Shown one piece after another: positions 41,508 to 50,733 of a stretch of DNA of 64,000 nucleotides. Location: the NCBI RefSeq assembly GCF_014638275.1, contig NZ_BMFJ01000001.1:186001-250000 (forward strand). Reading direction: 5' to 3'. The stretch is from Primorskyibacter flagellatus. GTDB lineage: Bacteria > Pseudomonadota > Alphaproteobacteria > Rhodobacterales > Rhodobacteraceae. Position 1 is the first letter of the stretch. The number at the start of each line of letters is the position of its first letter. Both the position numbers and the translations under genes were made by a program. Below the pieces are notes generated by a model, which saw only the letters and a program-made list of their open reading frames with translations, had not been told where the DNA came from and searched no databases.

Positions 41508-41539
41508 ACCCTGCCACTTGAAGCCGACTTGAGGTCAAG
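41508..41539 (-). promoter_or_regulatory. Candidate MerR-type promoter/operator for the DUF2938 gene
   Basis: Read on the minus strand: -35 TTGACC (41538-41533), then TCAAGTCGGCTTCAAGTGG, a 19-base spacer, then a poor -10 CAGGGT. TTGACCTCAAG and an over-long 19-base spacer are hallmarks of promoters activated by MerR-family proteins such as SoxR. The inverted CTTGA/TCAAG pair lies directly ahead of the MerR start. Confidence 0.5.
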
Positions 41540-41540
41540 C

Positions 41541-42005
41541 ATGCGCGTCATGGACATCGCCGAGGTCGCCCGCCTGTCGGGCCTGCCCGCCTCGACCCTG
41601 AGGTATTACGAGGAAAAGGGGCTGATCTCCTCCATCGGACGCAGGGGGCTGCGGCGGCTGTTCGCGGCGGATGTGATGGAGGTGCTCGACCTGATCGCCC
41701 TTGCGAAATGGGCGGGGTTCACGCTTGAGGAGACTCGCGGCTGGATCGCGCGGGATGGCAGCCTGCAGATGGACCGCAGCGGTCTGGCCCGCAGGGCGGA
41801 GGAAATCGACGCGCTCGCCGATCGCCTGCGCGCCCTCTCGGAAATGGTGCGACACACGGCCCGGTGCCCGCATGAGAACCATTTCGACTGCCCCTCGTTC
41901 CGGCGGCAGCTGTCGGAGGCGCGGGCCCGGCAGATCTCTGCCCGGATGCCCGGTGCGGCGGCAGGGGGCAGCCGGAGGGCCCCGGGGCAGGGGGATTTGG
42001 CTTGA
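41541..42005 (+). CDS. MerR family transcriptional regulator
   Basis: 154 residues (151 if the ATG at 41550 is used). N-terminal winged HTH: MDIAEVARLSGLPASTLRYY, then EEKGLISS, followed by the coiled-coil dimerisation helix (RRAEEIDALADRLRALSEMV). C-terminal segment CPHENHFDCPSF holds two Cys and two His and could bind a metal or respond to thiols. No ribosome site is seen; transcription may start at or close to the ATG. Likely regulates the divergent DUF2938 gene. Confidence 0.88.
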   Translation: MRVMDIAEVARLSGLPASTLRYYEEKGLISSIGRRGLRRLFAADVMEVLDLIALAKWAGFTLEETRGWIARDGSLQMDRSGLARRAEEIDALADRLRALSEMVRHTARCPHENHFDCPSFRRQLSEARARQISARMPGAAAGGSRRAPGQGDLA

Positions 42006-42082
42006 TCCGGCGCCCGAGTCGTGGCTGACTGGGCGAACTGGCGAAACCCGTACCGGATCCGTGAAAATGCGGAGGCTGGGGG

Positions 42083-42111
42083 TTGACGCTGGTGCCAATC
42101 ACCCATACGAC
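42083..42111 (+). promoter_or_regulatory. Candidate sigma-70 promoter for the rpsM-rplQ module
   Basis: TTGACG (42083-42088), 17-bp spacer, TACGAC (42106-42111). The -35 is good, the -10 weak. A GATATG box at 42158-42163 is an alternative. The 245-base gap between the MerR gene and rpsM has no other feature. Confidence 0.4.
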
Positions 42112-42250
42112 GCGCTATCTCGCGGTGTGCCGATTCCGGCGCGCCCGCGCGATTCGTGATATGACCTCCGGCCCGGCCCTTGTGTCCGCGTCCGGCGTGT
42201 TGTGAAAAAAGGGCCTGGTGCTACGGGCTCGCAACAAAAGGAAGACTGCA

Positions 42251-42619
42251 TTGGCACGTATTGCCGGCGTTAACATCCCGACTGCAAAGCGGGTTCCGAT
42301 CGCCCTGACTTACATCACCGGAATTGGCCACACCTCTGCCAAGGCCATCTGCGAAGCCGTGAACATCGACGCCACCCGTCGCGTGAACGAGCTTTCGGAT
42401 GCCGAGGTTCTGGCGATCCGCGAACACATCGACGCCAACTACACCGTCGAAGGCGACCTGCGCCGCGAGACGCAGATGAACATCAAGCGCCTGATGGACC
42501 TTGGCTGCTACCGCGGCCTGCGCCATCGCCGCAACCTCCCCGTCCGCGGTCAGCGGACCCACACCAACGCCCGCACCCGCAAAGGCCCCGCAAAGGCCAT
42601 CGCAGGCAAGAAGAAGTAA
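42251..42619 (+). CDS. rpsM: 30S ribosomal protein S13
   Basis: 122 residues, exactly the family length when read from the TTG at 42251 ([20 protein letters not shown]); AGGAAG lies 7 bases ahead. Upstream in-frame codons give no family match, so TTG is the true start, unusual for a ribosomal protein. S13 contacts S19 and the 50S in bridge B1a/b. [20 protein letters not shown] is the conserved tail. Confidence 0.95.
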   Translation: MARIAGVNIPTAKRVPIALTYITGIGHTSAKAICEAVNIDATRRVNELSDAEVLAIREHIDANYTVEGDLRRETQMNIKRLMDLGCYRGLRHRRNLPVRGQRTHTNARTRKGPAKAIAGKKK

Positions 42620-42634
42620 GGGGAGCGCACAGAT

Positions 42635-43024
42635 ATGGCACGTGATACCCGCCGCGTTAAGAAGAAGGTTTCCAAGAACATCGCCGCCGGCGTTGCGCAT
42701 GTGAATTCTTCGTTCAACAACACCAAGATCCTGATCTCCGACGTTCAGGGCAACGCCATTTCCTGGTCCTCTGCCGGGACCATGGGCTTCAAGGGGTCGC
42801 GGAAATCCACGCCCTACGCCGCCCAGATGGCTGCCGAGGACGCGGGCCGCAAGGCCCAGGAACATGGTGTTAAGACGCTGGAAGTTGAAGTTCAGGGCCC
42901 GGGTTCGGGTCGTGAATCCGCTCTGCGCGCGCTGGCCGCCGTCGGTTTCAACATCACCTCGATCCGTGATGTGACCCCGATTGCGCACAACGGCTGCCGC
43001 CCGCCGAAGCGCCGCCGCGTCTGA
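42635..43024 (+). CDS. rpsK: 30S ribosomal protein S11
   Basis: 129 residues. S11 lines the platform near the E-site m[23 protein letters not shown] and [17 protein letters not shown] are diagnostic. GGGGAGC precedes the start. rpoA follows after 112 bases. Confidence 0.98.
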   Translation: MARDTRRVKKKVSKNIAAGVAHVNSSFNNTKILISDVQGNAISWSSAGTMGFKGSRKSTPYAAQMAAEDAGRKAQEHGVKTLEVEVQGPGSGRESALRALAAVGFNITSIRDVTPIAHNGCRPPKRRRV

Positions 43025-43136
43025 TCCTCGGACAGAGTTACCGGGGGCCGCGCCCGTCGCGGCCTCCTGCCGTCATTTTACCTCGGGGGTTCCGTTTCTA
43101 GGACATGGGAAACGGGACGAGCATGGAGGGACGAAC

Positions 43137-44153
43137 ATGATCCACAAGAACTGGGCAGAACTGATCAAGCCGACCCAGCTTGACGTCAAACCGGGCTTCG
43201 ACCCGTCGCGGCAGGCCACTGTCGTCGCCGAACCGCTGGAACGCGGCTTCGGTCTGACGCTTGGCAACGCGCTGCGGCGTGTGCTGATGTCGTCGCTTCA
43301 GGGCGCGGCCATTACTTCCGTGCAGATCGACAACGTGCTGCATGAATTCTCCTCCATCGCCGGTGTGCGCGAGGACGTGACCGACGTGGTGCTGAACCTC
43401 AAGGGCGTGAGCCTGCGGATGGAAGTCGAGGGGCCGAAGCGCCTGTCGATCAACGCCAAGGGTCCGGGCGCCGTGACCGCCGCCGACATTTCGGAAAGCG
43501 CCGGCATCGAGGTGCTGAACAAGGATCACGTGATCTGCCACCTGGACGAGGGCGCATCCCTGTTCATGGAGCTGACCGTGAACACCGGCAAGGGCTATGT
43601 CCCCGCCGACCGCAACAAGCCCGAGGACGCCCCGATCGGCCTGATCCCGATCGACGCGATCTATTCGCCGATCAAGAAGGTCTCCTACGACGTGCAGCCG
43701 ACCCGTGAGGGGCAGGTGCTGGACTATGACAAGCTGACCATGAAGATTGAAACCGATGGGTCCATCACGCCGGACGATGCCGTGGCCTATGCCGCACGCA
43801 TTCTGCAGGACCAGCTGTCGATCTTCGTCAACTTCGACGAGCCGGAGTCGGCCTCGCGCCAGGACGACGACGACGGGCTGGAGTTCAACCCGCTGCTGCT
43901 CAAGAAAGTCGACGAGCTGGAGCTTTCGGTGCGGTCTGCGAACTGCCTGAAGAACGACAACATCGTCTACATCGGCGACCTGATCCAGAAGACCGAAGCG
44001 GAGATGCTGCGCACCCCGAACTTCGGCCGCAAGTCCCTGAACGAGATCAAGGAAGTGCTCTCGGGCATGGGCCTGCACCTCGGCATGGATGTCGAAGACT
44101 GGCCGCCCGACAACATCGAAGACCTGGCCAAGAAGTTCGAAGACCAGTTCTGA
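43137..44153 (+). CDS. rpoA: DNA-directed RNA polymerase subunit alpha
   Basis: 338 residues. N-terminal assembly domain with [21 protein letters not shown]-terminal DNA/activator-binding domain with [20 protein letters not shown] and [23 protein letters not shown] 43137 has GGAGGGA 8 bases ahead. The frame opens further upstream into rpsK, but [12 protein letters not shown] is the conserved start. Confidence 0.98.
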   Translation: MIHKNWAELIKPTQLDVKPGFDPSRQATVVAEPLERGFGLTLGNALRRVLMSSLQGAAITSVQIDNVLHEFSSIAGVREDVTDVVLNLKGVSLRMEVEGPKRLSINAKGPGAVTAADISESAGIEVLNKDHVICHLDEGASLFMELTVNTGKGYVPADRNKPEDAPIGLIPIDAIYSPIKKVSYDVQPTREGQVLDYDKLTMKIETDGSITPDDAVAYAARILQDQLSIFVNFDEPESASRQDDDDGLEFNPLLLKKVDELELSVRSANCLKNDNIVYIGDLIQKTEAEMLRTPNFGRKSLNEIKEVLSGMGLHLGMDVEDWPPDNIEDLAKKFEDQF

Positions 44154-44181
44154 TATTCGGAGGGTTCACCCCCTCCCTCAC

Positions 44182-44201
44182 CCTCCCCCTGACAGGGGAG
44201 G
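44182..44201. repeat. C-rich hairpin repeat between rpoA and rplQ
   Basis: CCTCCCCCTGACAGGGGAGG, a 7-bp palindrome in a CCCTCACCCTCCC context. I recall this kind of element in many alphaproteobacterial intergenic regions. A 146-base gap otherwise without features. Confidence 0.5.
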
Positions 44202-44299
44202 GGACTACCGGGCGAAAGCCCCAAGGAGAGCGGCTCCATGCGCAGGACCGCCGGACAAAGCAAAACCGCTCGTAGAGGGCACCTGATTGGAGAAAGAAA

Positions 44300-44719
44300 A
44301 TGCGTCACGCACGTGGCTATCGCCGCCTGAACCGGACCCATGAACACCGCAAGTCGATGTTCTCGAACATGTCCGCCTCGCTCATCGAACATGAGCAGAT
44401 CAAGACCACCCTGCCGAAAGCCAAGGAACTCCGCCCGATCGTGGAGAAGCTGGTGACCCTGGCGAAGAAGGGCGACCTGCATTCCCGCCGCGTTGCAGCG
44501 TCGCGGATCAAGCAGGACGAGGCCGTCAAGAAGCTGTTCGAAGTCCTCGGCCCCCGTTATGCCGAGCGTAACGGCGGCTATATCCGGATCATGAAGGCCG
44601 GGTTCCGCTATGGCGACATGGCGCCCATGGCGATCATCGAATTCGTCGACCGCGACACCGCTGCCAAGGGTGCCGGCGACAAGGCGCGCGTTGCCGCCGA
44701 AGAGGCCGGCGAGGAATAA
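44300..44719 (+). CDS. rplQ: 50S ribosomal protein L17
   Basis: 139 residues. [20 protein letters not shown] is the conserved start and [19 protein letters not shown] the C-terminal core. The last gene of the cluster; an intrinsic terminator follows. Confidence 0.98.
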   Translation: MRHARGYRRLNRTHEHRKSMFSNMSASLIEHEQIKTTLPKAKELRPIVEKLVTLAKKGDLHSRRVAASRIKQDEAVKKLFEVLGPRYAERNGGYIRIMKAGFRYGDMAPMAIIEFVDRDTAAKGAGDKARVAAEEAGEE

Positions 44720-44742
44720 TCGCGCCGCGACCCCGGATTACG

Positions 44743-44770
44743 AAGGCCCCTGCCATGGCGGGGGCCTTTT
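44743..44770 (+). terminator. Intrinsic terminator after rplQ
   Basis: Stem AAGGCCCC / GGGGCCTT around a TGCCATGGCG loop, which can pair further, with a TTTT tail. It closes the ribosomal cluster. Confidence 0.88.
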
Positions 44771-44834
44771 GCGTTCCGATGGTCTTCGGTCTGGCGCTTG
44801 CATTCCCTGCGGCCGGTTTGCATATCCTTCGGGC

Positions 44835-46226
44835 ATGAAGACGCTGCTCTCCGCCCTTGTCGCCCTCGCGCTGACGCTGCCCCTGCCGGTGTCCGGCGAA
44901 GGGCTGATCCCGCGCAGCCGGGCACAGATATCGCTCAGCTTCGCCCCGGTGGTGAAACAGGCTGCGCCCGCTGTGGTCAACATCTACGCCCGCCGGGTGG
45001 TCGAGACACGGTCTTCTCCCTTTGCCGACGATCCGTTCTTCCGCGACTTCTTCCAGAACTTCGGCCCGGCGCGGCCCAAGGTACAGAATTCGCTCGGCTC
45101 GGGGGTGGTGCTGTCGGGGGACGGGATCGTCGTGTCGAACTACCACGTGGTCGCCCAGGCGGAGGATATCCGCGTCGTACTGAATGACCGGCGCGAATTC
45201 TCGGGCAAGGTGCTGCTGGCGGATGCGGAGGCCGACCTTGCCGTGATTCAGCTGGATCAGGCCCCGGGCGACATGACGCATCTGGAGATGCGCGACAGCG
45301 ATTCCGTCGAGGTGGGTGAGCTTGTGCTCGCCATCGGCAACCCGTTCGGCGTGGGACAGACGGTATCCTCTGGCATCGTCTCGGGGCTGGCGCGTTCGGG
45401 TGCGGCCATGGGCAACGGGCGGGGCTATTTCATCCAGACCGACGCGCCGATCAATCCGGGCAATTCGGGCGGGGCGCTGATCGACATGAACGGGGACCTG
45501 ATCGGGGTGAACACTTCGATCCTCAGCCGGTCGGGCGGGTCCAACGGCATCGGATTCGCCATTCCGGCCAAGCTGGTCGCACAGTTCGTCGCCCAGGCCC
45601 GGGCCGGGGAGACGCGGTTCCAGCGCCCCTGGGCCGGTATGTCGGGGCAGGAGGTCGACGCGGCCATGGCCGAGACGCTTGGCCTGCCCGTGCCGGGCGG
45701 GGTCATCGTCGCGCATCTGCATCCCGACAGCCCCTTCGCGGCCGCCGGTGTCGCGGTCGGGGACGTGATCCGGTCGGTCGATGGCGTGGCTGTGAACACC
45801 CCGCCCGAGATGATCTTTCGCATGTCCGTCGCCGGGCTCGGCGCGAAGGCGCGGGTCGGCTATTTCCGCGACGGCCGCGACCGGGAGGTCACCGTCCGTC
45901 TGATCGGCGCGCCGGAGGTGCCGCCGCGCAATCCGCTTACCACCGGGCGGGACAGTCCGATCCCGGGGCTGGCGCTGGAAACGGTGAACCCGGCTGTGGC
46001 GACCGAAAAAGGGCTCGACCCCGATACGACCGGGGTGCTCATCACCGATGCCGGTCCGCTCGGGCCCCGGATCGGGCTGCTGGCGGGGGACGTGGTGCAG
46101 CAGGTGAACGGTCAGACGGTCACCGACAGTGCGGGACTGGAACAGGCGCTGGCGACGGCGCTGCGCCGGCTGGACATCGGGCTGCTGAGAGGCGGGCGGC
46201 AGCTGAGCCTCCGCCTGCGGCTCTGA
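44835..46226 (+). CDS. Do-type periplasmic serine protease (DegP/DegQ family)
   Basis: 463 residues with a signal peptide (TLLSALVALALTLPLPVSGE). Trypsin-like triad His104 (VVSNYHVVAQAED), Asp134 (DAEADLAVIQLD) and Ser211 (INPGNSGGALIDMNGDLIGV), then two PDZ domains (about residues 255-345 and 365-463). It degrades or refolds misfolded envelope proteins. ATG 44835 starts the signal peptide. It overlaps the downstream ATPase gene by one base (TGATG). Whether DegP or DegQ cannot be told. Confidence 0.93.
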   Translation: MKTLLSALVALALTLPLPVSGEGLIPRSRAQISLSFAPVVKQAAPAVVNIYARRVVETRSSPFADDPFFRDFFQNFGPARPKVQNSLGSGVVLSGDGIVVSNYHVVAQAEDIRVVLNDRREFSGKVLLADAEADLAVIQLDQAPGDMTHLEMRDSDSVEVGELVLAIGNPFGVGQTVSSGIVSGLARSGAAMGNGRGYFIQTDAPINPGNSGGALIDMNGDLIGVNTSILSRSGGSNGIGFAIPAKLVAQFVAQARAGETRFQRPWAGMSGQEVDAAMAETLGLPVPGGVIVAHLHPDSPFAAAGVAVGDVIRSVDGVAVNTPPEMIFRMSVAGLGAKARVGYFRDGRDREVTVRLIGAPEVPPRNPLTTGRDSPIPGLALETVNPAVATEKGLDPDTTGVLITDAGPLGPRIGLLAGDVVQQVNGQTVTDSAGLEQALATALRRLDIGLLRGGRQLSLRLRL

Positions 46227-47521
46227 TGCCCGACCTTTTCGACCAGTCGGCGGAGGCGCCGCGCCCGCTGGCGGACCGGCTGAGACCCCGAACGCTGGCC
46301 GAGGTCATCGGTCAGCAGCAGGTGCTGGGGCCGGAGGCGCCGCTTGGCATCATGCTGGCCTCGGGCTCCCTGTCGTCGCTGATCCTCTGGGGGCCGCCGG
46401 GGGTGGGCAAGACCACCATCGCGCGGTTGCTGGCGGATGAGACCGATCTTGAGTTCGTTCAGATCTCGGCGATCTTCACCGGGGTCGCGGACTTGAAGAA
46501 GGTGTTCGAAACCGCCCGGCAGCGCCGCCGTGCCGGGATGGGGACGCTTCTGTTCGTCGACGAAATCCACCGGTTCAACAAGGCACAGCAGGACGGGTTC
46601 CTGCCGCATATGGAAGACGGAACGATCCTTCTGGTCGGCGCGACGACCGAGAACCCGTCGTTCGAGCTGAACGCCGCCCTTCTCAGCCGGTCACAGGTGC
46701 TGGTGCTGGAACGGCTTGGAGAGGCGGACCTTGAAAAGCTGCTGGCCCGGGCGGAGACGGAGATCGGCCGCGCGCTGCCGCTCGATCCCGACGCGCGTTC
46801 GGCCCTCAGGGACATGGCGGACGGGGACGGGCGCGCGCTGCTCAACCTGGTGGAGCAGGTGGCGGCGTGGAAGACCGGCGCGCCGCTGGACCGGGAGGCG
46901 CTGTCGGCGCGCCTGATGCGGCGGGCGGCGAAGTACGACAAGTCGGGGGAAGAGCATTACAACCTCATCTCAGCCCTGCACAAATCGGTGCGCGGGTCGG
47001 ACCCGGATGCGGCGCTCTACTGGTTTGCGCGGATGCTCGCGGGGGGCGAGGACCCTCGTTTCCTGGCCCGCCGCATCACCCGAATGGCGGTCGAGGACAT
47101 CGGCCTTGCCGATCCGCAGGCGCAGACCCACTGTCTTGACGCCTGGCAGGTCTACGAACGGCTCGGCTCTCCCGAAGGGGAACTGGCGCTGGCGCAGGCG
47201 CTGGTCTATCTGGCGCTCGCGCCGAAATCCAATGCGACCTACGTGGCCTACAAGGGGGCGGTGGCGCTGGCGCGGAAGACGGGCAGCGCGATGCCGCCCA
47301 AGCACATCCTGAACGCGCCGACCGGCATGATGAAGGATCAGGGCTACGGCGCGGGTTATGCCTATGACCACGACGCGGAGGACGGATTTTCGGGGCAGAA
47401 CTACTTCCCCGACGGCGTACCGCGTCCGGACCTTTACCAGCCGGTCGAGCGTGGGTTCGAGCGGGAGCTCAAGAAGCGGTTGGACTATTTCGCGAAGCTG
47501 CGGGCGAAGCGGGGGGCGTAA
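46226..47521 (+). CDS. rarA: Replication-associated recombination protein RarA/MgsA
   Basis: 431 residues, AAA+ clamp-loader-like ATPase acting at stalled forks. Walker [16 protein letters not shown], Walker [17 protein letters not shown], sensor 1 GATTENPSF, and the C-terminal tetramerisation domain ([20 protein letters not shown]). Coupled to the protease gene by a one-base overlap. Confidence 0.95.
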   Translation: MPDLFDQSAEAPRPLADRLRPRTLAEVIGQQQVLGPEAPLGIMLASGSLSSLILWGPPGVGKTTIARLLADETDLEFVQISAIFTGVADLKKVFETARQRRRAGMGTLLFVDEIHRFNKAQQDGFLPHMEDGTILLVGATTENPSFELNAALLSRSQVLVLERLGEADLEKLLARAETEIGRALPLDPDARSALRDMADGDGRALLNLVEQVAAWKTGAPLDREALSARLMRRAAKYDKSGEEHYNLISALHKSVRGSDPDAALYWFARMLAGGEDPRFLARRITRMAVEDIGLADPQAQTHCLDAWQVYERLGSPEGELALAQALVYLALAPKSNATYVAYKGAVALARKTGSAMPPKHILNAPTGMMKDQGYGAGYAYDHDAEDGFSGQNYFPDGVPRPDLYQPVERGFERELKKRLDYFAKLRAKRGA

Positions 47522-47542
47522 TCGGTCAGCCAAGAACGGGTC

Positions 47543-47603
47543 ATCCTCGGGCCCGACCCGAGGATCTCGTGGGGGAGGAGATCCTCCGGCCAAGCCGGAG
47601 GAT
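47543..47603. repeat. Twin-hairpin intergenic repeat
   Basis: Two palindromes of the same design: ATCCTCGGGCCCGACCCGAGGAT (47543-47565, described here by its arms ATCCTCGGG / CCCGAGGAT) and arms ATCCTCCGG / CCGGAGGAT at 47581-47603. Both have 9-bp stems with 5-base loops and share the ATCCTC end. It fills the gap between rarA and crcB. Confidence 0.7.
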
Positions 47604-47696
47604 GCCGGTGTGCGGGGTGACGCAGGGCTTGGTTACGTAGGCCCTGCCCGCGCCTCGCACATTGACTCCGCCTTCGTCCGGGGCCATGACGCGGCC

Positions 47697-48071
47697 ATGA
47701 TCCAGACCCTTGCATATGTGGCCCTTGGCGGGGCCGTCGGCGCTTCGGCCCGCTACCTTACGGGGGTGGCGGCGATACGCGTCATGGGGCCGGGGTTTCC
47801 CTGGGGGACGCTGACGGTGAACGTCGTCGGCTCCTTTGTCATGGGGGCGGTCGTGGTGCTGCTGGCGCATCTGTCGGCGACCCGGTTTGCGCCGTTCCTG
47901 ATGACCGGTGTGCTGGGCGGGTTCACCACCTTCTCGGCCTTTTCGCTGGATGCGGTGACGCTCTGGGAACGCGGGGCGGTGACGCAGGCGGCGGTTTACA
48001 CGGGCGCGTCCGTCGTTCTGTCGCTGACGGCGCTGGTGGCCGGGCTGGCACTCGCGAGGGCGCTGACATGA
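47697..48071 (+). CDS. crcB: Fluoride-specific ion channel CrcB/Fluc
   Basis: 124 residues, four transmembrane helices. The family signatures are all present: GGAVGASARY (residues 11-20), WGTLTVNVVGSF with the pore Asn42, and GGFTTFSAFS (74-83) with the phenylalanine box. It exports fluoride as a dual-topology dimer. ATG 47697 is the conserved start; no fluoride riboswitch is visible upstream. rluC overlaps its stop (ATGA). Confidence 0.95.
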   Translation: MIQTLAYVALGGAVGASARYLTGVAAIRVMGPGFPWGTLTVNVVGSFVMGAVVVLLAHLSATRFAPFLMTGVLGGFTTFSAFSLDAVTLWERGAVTQAAVYTGASVVLSLTALVAGLALARALT

Positions 48072-49111
48072 GCGGCGTGCAGATGATCACCGTGGCCGAG
48101 GCGGATGCCGGACAGCGGCTGGACCGCTGGCTTCGGGGGCTGTTTCCGCAGGTCACGCAGGGCCGGATCGAAAAGATGTGCCGCAAGGGTGACCTGCGCA
48201 TCGACAAGGGACGGGTCAAGTCCTCGGCCCGGCTTGAGGCGGGGCAGGTCGTGCGGGTGCCGCCGATCCCGGATGCAGAAGCGCCTGAACCGGAGAAACC
48301 TTCTGCCGTGTCCGAAGAGGACGCGCGGATGATCCAGGCGTGCGTGCTCTGGAAGGACGACCACGTGATCGCGCTGAACAAGCCGCCGGGCCTGCCGACG
48401 CAAGGCGGCAGCAAGCAACTGCGCCACGTCGACGGGATGTCCGAGGCACTGCGCTTCGGGGCGGAGGAAAAGCCGCGGCTGGTGCATCGGCTGGACAAGG
48501 ATACCTCGGGCGTCCTGCTTCTGGCGCGGACGCGGCAGGCCGCGCAGGCGCTGACAGCAGCGCTGCGGCACAAGGAAACGCGCAAGATCTACTGGGCGCT
48601 CGTCGCCGGTGTGCCGACCCCCTACCTTGGTGAGATCCGCTTCGGGCTGGTCAAGGCGCCGGGCCATGGCCGCTCGGGCGAGGGCGAGAAGATGATCGCC
48701 GTGCATCCGCGCGAGATGAACGACACCCCGGGCGCGAAGCGGGCGCATACGCTTTACGCGACGCTCTACCGGGTGGCGGGGCGCGCGTCCTGGGTGGCGA
48801 TGGAGCCGCTGACGGGGCGGACGCACCAACTGCGCGCCCATATGGCCGAGATCGGGCATCCGATCATCGGTGACGGCAAGTACGGCGGTTCGGGGCAGGA
48901 GAACATGGGTGACGGATGGGGCGCGCAGCTTGGCGGCGTGATCTCAAAGAAGCTGCACCTGCACGCGCGGTCGATGACTTTCGAACATCCCGTGACCCGC
49001 AAGCCGGTGACAGTGACCGCTCCGCTGCCCGAGCATATGGCGCAGAGCTGGGAAACGCTTGGCTGGGCCGAAGACATTGCAGCCGACGACCCGTTCGAGA
49101 GCCTCAGATGA
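48068..49111 (+). CDS. rluC: RluC-type 23S rRNA pseudouridine synthase
   Basis: 347 residues. S4-like domain at the N-terminus (AGQRLDRWLRGLFPQVTQGR) followed by the RluA-family catalytic domain with LVHRLDKDTSGVLLLART, whose Asp is the nucleophile, and EPLTGRTHQLRAHMAEIGHP. RluC and RluD are hard to tell apart by eye; the synteny crcB-rluC-HAD-atp12 is typical of Rhodobacteraceae. It overlaps both neighbours by four bases. Confidence 0.9.
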   Translation: MSGVQMITVAEADAGQRLDRWLRGLFPQVTQGRIEKMCRKGDLRIDKGRVKSSARLEAGQVVRVPPIPDAEAPEPEKPSAVSEEDARMIQACVLWKDDHVIALNKPPGLPTQGGSKQLRHVDGMSEALRFGAEEKPRLVHRLDKDTSGVLLLARTRQAAQALTAALRHKETRKIYWALVAGVPTPYLGEIRFGLVKAPGHGRSGEGEKMIAVHPREMNDTPGAKRAHTLYATLYRVAGRASWVAMEPLTGRTHQLRAHMAEIGHPIIGDGKYGGSGQENMGDGWGAQLGGVISKKLHLHARSMTFEHPVTRKPVTVTAPLPEHMAQSWETLGWAEDIAADDPFESLR

Positions 49112-49779
49112 CCCGGCTGGCGATCTTCGACGTGGACGGCACGCTGGTGGACAGCCAGGGGGACATTGTCGCCTCCATGACCGGGGCATTCCAGGCGGTC
49201 GGCTTGCCGGTGCCCGCGCGGGCGGCGATCCTGTCCATCGTCGGACTGTCGCTGGATCACGCCATGGTGCGGCTGGCACCGGAAGCGGATACGGCGACCC
49301 ACGACCGGATGGTCGCGGCCTACAAGGCGCATTACCAGGAGCTACGGGTGAAGGCGGGCGCAGCCTCAAGCCCGCTCTACCCCGGTATCCGGGAGGCGGT
49401 GGAGGCTCTGGCCGCGCGTGACGACACCGTGCTTGCGATCGCGACGGGGAAGTCGCGGCGCGGTCTGCTGGCTCTGCTCGAGAACCACGGCTGGTCAGGG
49501 TTATTCGCCTCTGTCCAAGTGGCGGACGACCATCCGTCCAAACCGCATCCCTCCATGCTGTTCACCGCGCTCGCGGAAACCGGCGTTACGGCAGAGCGGG
49601 CGGTGATGATCGGCGACACGACCTATGACATGGACATGGCGGGGGCGGCGGGGCTGTCGTTCTTGGGCGTCGACTGGGGCTATCACCCCCCGGCGCTGCT
49701 GACCGGCGCGGCGGAGATCCTGAGCGCGGCGGCGCAGATCCCGGACGCGGTGCTTCGGCTGACGGGGGAACCGGCATGA
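49108..49779 (+). CDS. HAD-family hydrolase, phosphoglycolate phosphatase-like
   Basis: 223 residues. HAD motif I FDVDGTLVDS with Asp8 and Asp10, motif II in LAIATGKSRRGL, lysine of motif III in the DHPSKPHPSM region, motif IV MIGDTTYDMDMA. The small helical cap (class C1) fits Gph/PGMB-like enzymes, but the substrate is not certain. Overlaps rluC and the ATP12 gene by four bases each. Confidence 0.88.
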   Translation: MTRLAIFDVDGTLVDSQGDIVASMTGAFQAVGLPVPARAAILSIVGLSLDHAMVRLAPEADTATHDRMVAAYKAHYQELRVKAGAASSPLYPGIREAVEALAARDDTVLAIATGKSRRGLLALLENHGWSGLFASVQVADDHPSKPHPSMLFTALAETGVTAERAVMIGDTTYDMDMAGAAGLSFLGVDWGYHPPALLTGAAEILSAAAQIPDAVLRLTGEPA

Positions 49780-50486
49780 GCGAATGGGCGGCCCGCAGGT
49801 TCTGGAAAGCCGCGGCGGTCACCGAGGGGCCGGAGGGGTTCGGCATCGCCCTGGACGGGCGGGGCGTGCGGACCCCGGCGAAGGCACCGCTGATCGTGCC
49901 GACCCGCGCGCTTGCCGAGGCGATCGCGGCGGAATGGGCCGCGCAGGGCGACACCGTCGATCCGCGCACCATGCCGGCGACGCGCGGGGCCAATGCAGCC
50001 ATCGACAAGGTGGCCGTGCAGCACGCGGAAGTCGCCGACATGCTGGCGGCCTACGGGGACAGCGACCTGCTCTGCTACCGGGCGGATGCGCCCGACGAAC
50101 TGGTCGCACGGCAAGCGGAGGGCTGGGACCCGATGCTGGACTGGGCGGCAGAGACCTACGGCGCACGGCTTGAGACCCGCACCGGTATCATGCATGACCC
50201 GCAGCCCGCGTCGGCGCTGGCACGGCTCGCGGCCGAGGTGCACGGGATGACGGCTTTCGAACTGGCGGCGTTTCACGACCTCGTCAGCCTGTCGGGGTCG
50301 CTGGTCCTTGGCCTCGCGGCGACGCGGAATGCCGAGTCGGCTGAACGGCTGTGGGACCTGTCGCGGATCGACGAGGTCTGGCAGGCAGAGCAGTGGGGCG
50401 CGGACGAGGACGCCGAACAGGCGGCCGCGGTCAAACGGGAATCGTTTCTGAATGCGAAACGATTTTATGACGCCAGCCGGGTCTGA
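49776..50486 (+). CDS. ATP12 family F1-ATPase assembly chaperone
   Basis: 236 residues. Matches ATP12: RRFWKAAAVTEGPEGFGIAL, LDGRGVRTPAKAPLIVPTRA, LAEAIAAEWAAQGD, and the conserved LLCYRADAPDELVARQAEGW. In mitochondria ATP12 binds the alpha subunit of F1; alphaproteobacteria keep homologues, as expected from the ancestry of mitochondria. Last gene of the plus-strand run from degP. Confidence 0.93.
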   Translation: MSEWAARRFWKAAAVTEGPEGFGIALDGRGVRTPAKAPLIVPTRALAEAIAAEWAAQGDTVDPRTMPATRGANAAIDKVAVQHAEVADMLAAYGDSDLLCYRADAPDELVARQAEGWDPMLDWAAETYGARLETRTGIMHDPQPASALARLAAEVHGMTAFELAAFHDLVSLSGSLVLGLAATRNAESAERLWDLSRIDEVWQAEQWGADEDAEQAAAVKRESFLNAKRFYDASRV

Positions 50487-50733
50487 GCGCCGAAAGTATA
50501 GGTCTGGCACGGTTTTTTTGACCGGCTGGTCCGGTTGCGCCCAAATCGCGGCTTATTGACTCAAGGTCACCGGCGTATCGTTTGAATTTGTTGATGTTAC
50601 CCTTGACCGTCCGGAATGAATCCCGCCAAACTCCCGCCATGCTGAAGGGGAGGATACCCAACAGTGTCATTGCGGCCCCCACGGGCCGTCGAACCGCCCG
50701 GCCTTACGGGTGGACAAACAGGAAGAGGTTAAC

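Noticed and set aside
42218..42250. GTG at 42218 as the rpsM start
   Set aside because: It adds 11 residues unlike any S13 and covers the AGGAAG ribosome site of the TTG start.
47604..47696. Possible fluoride riboswitch ahead of crcB
   Set aside because: The conserved pseudoknot sequences of the crcB motif are not visible and the gap is mostly repeat DNA.
50506..50524. TGGCACGG followed by a T-run upstream of aapJ, resembling a sigma-54 promoter
   Set aside because: The -12 GC element is not at the required distance from the -24 GG; sigma-54 spacing is strict.
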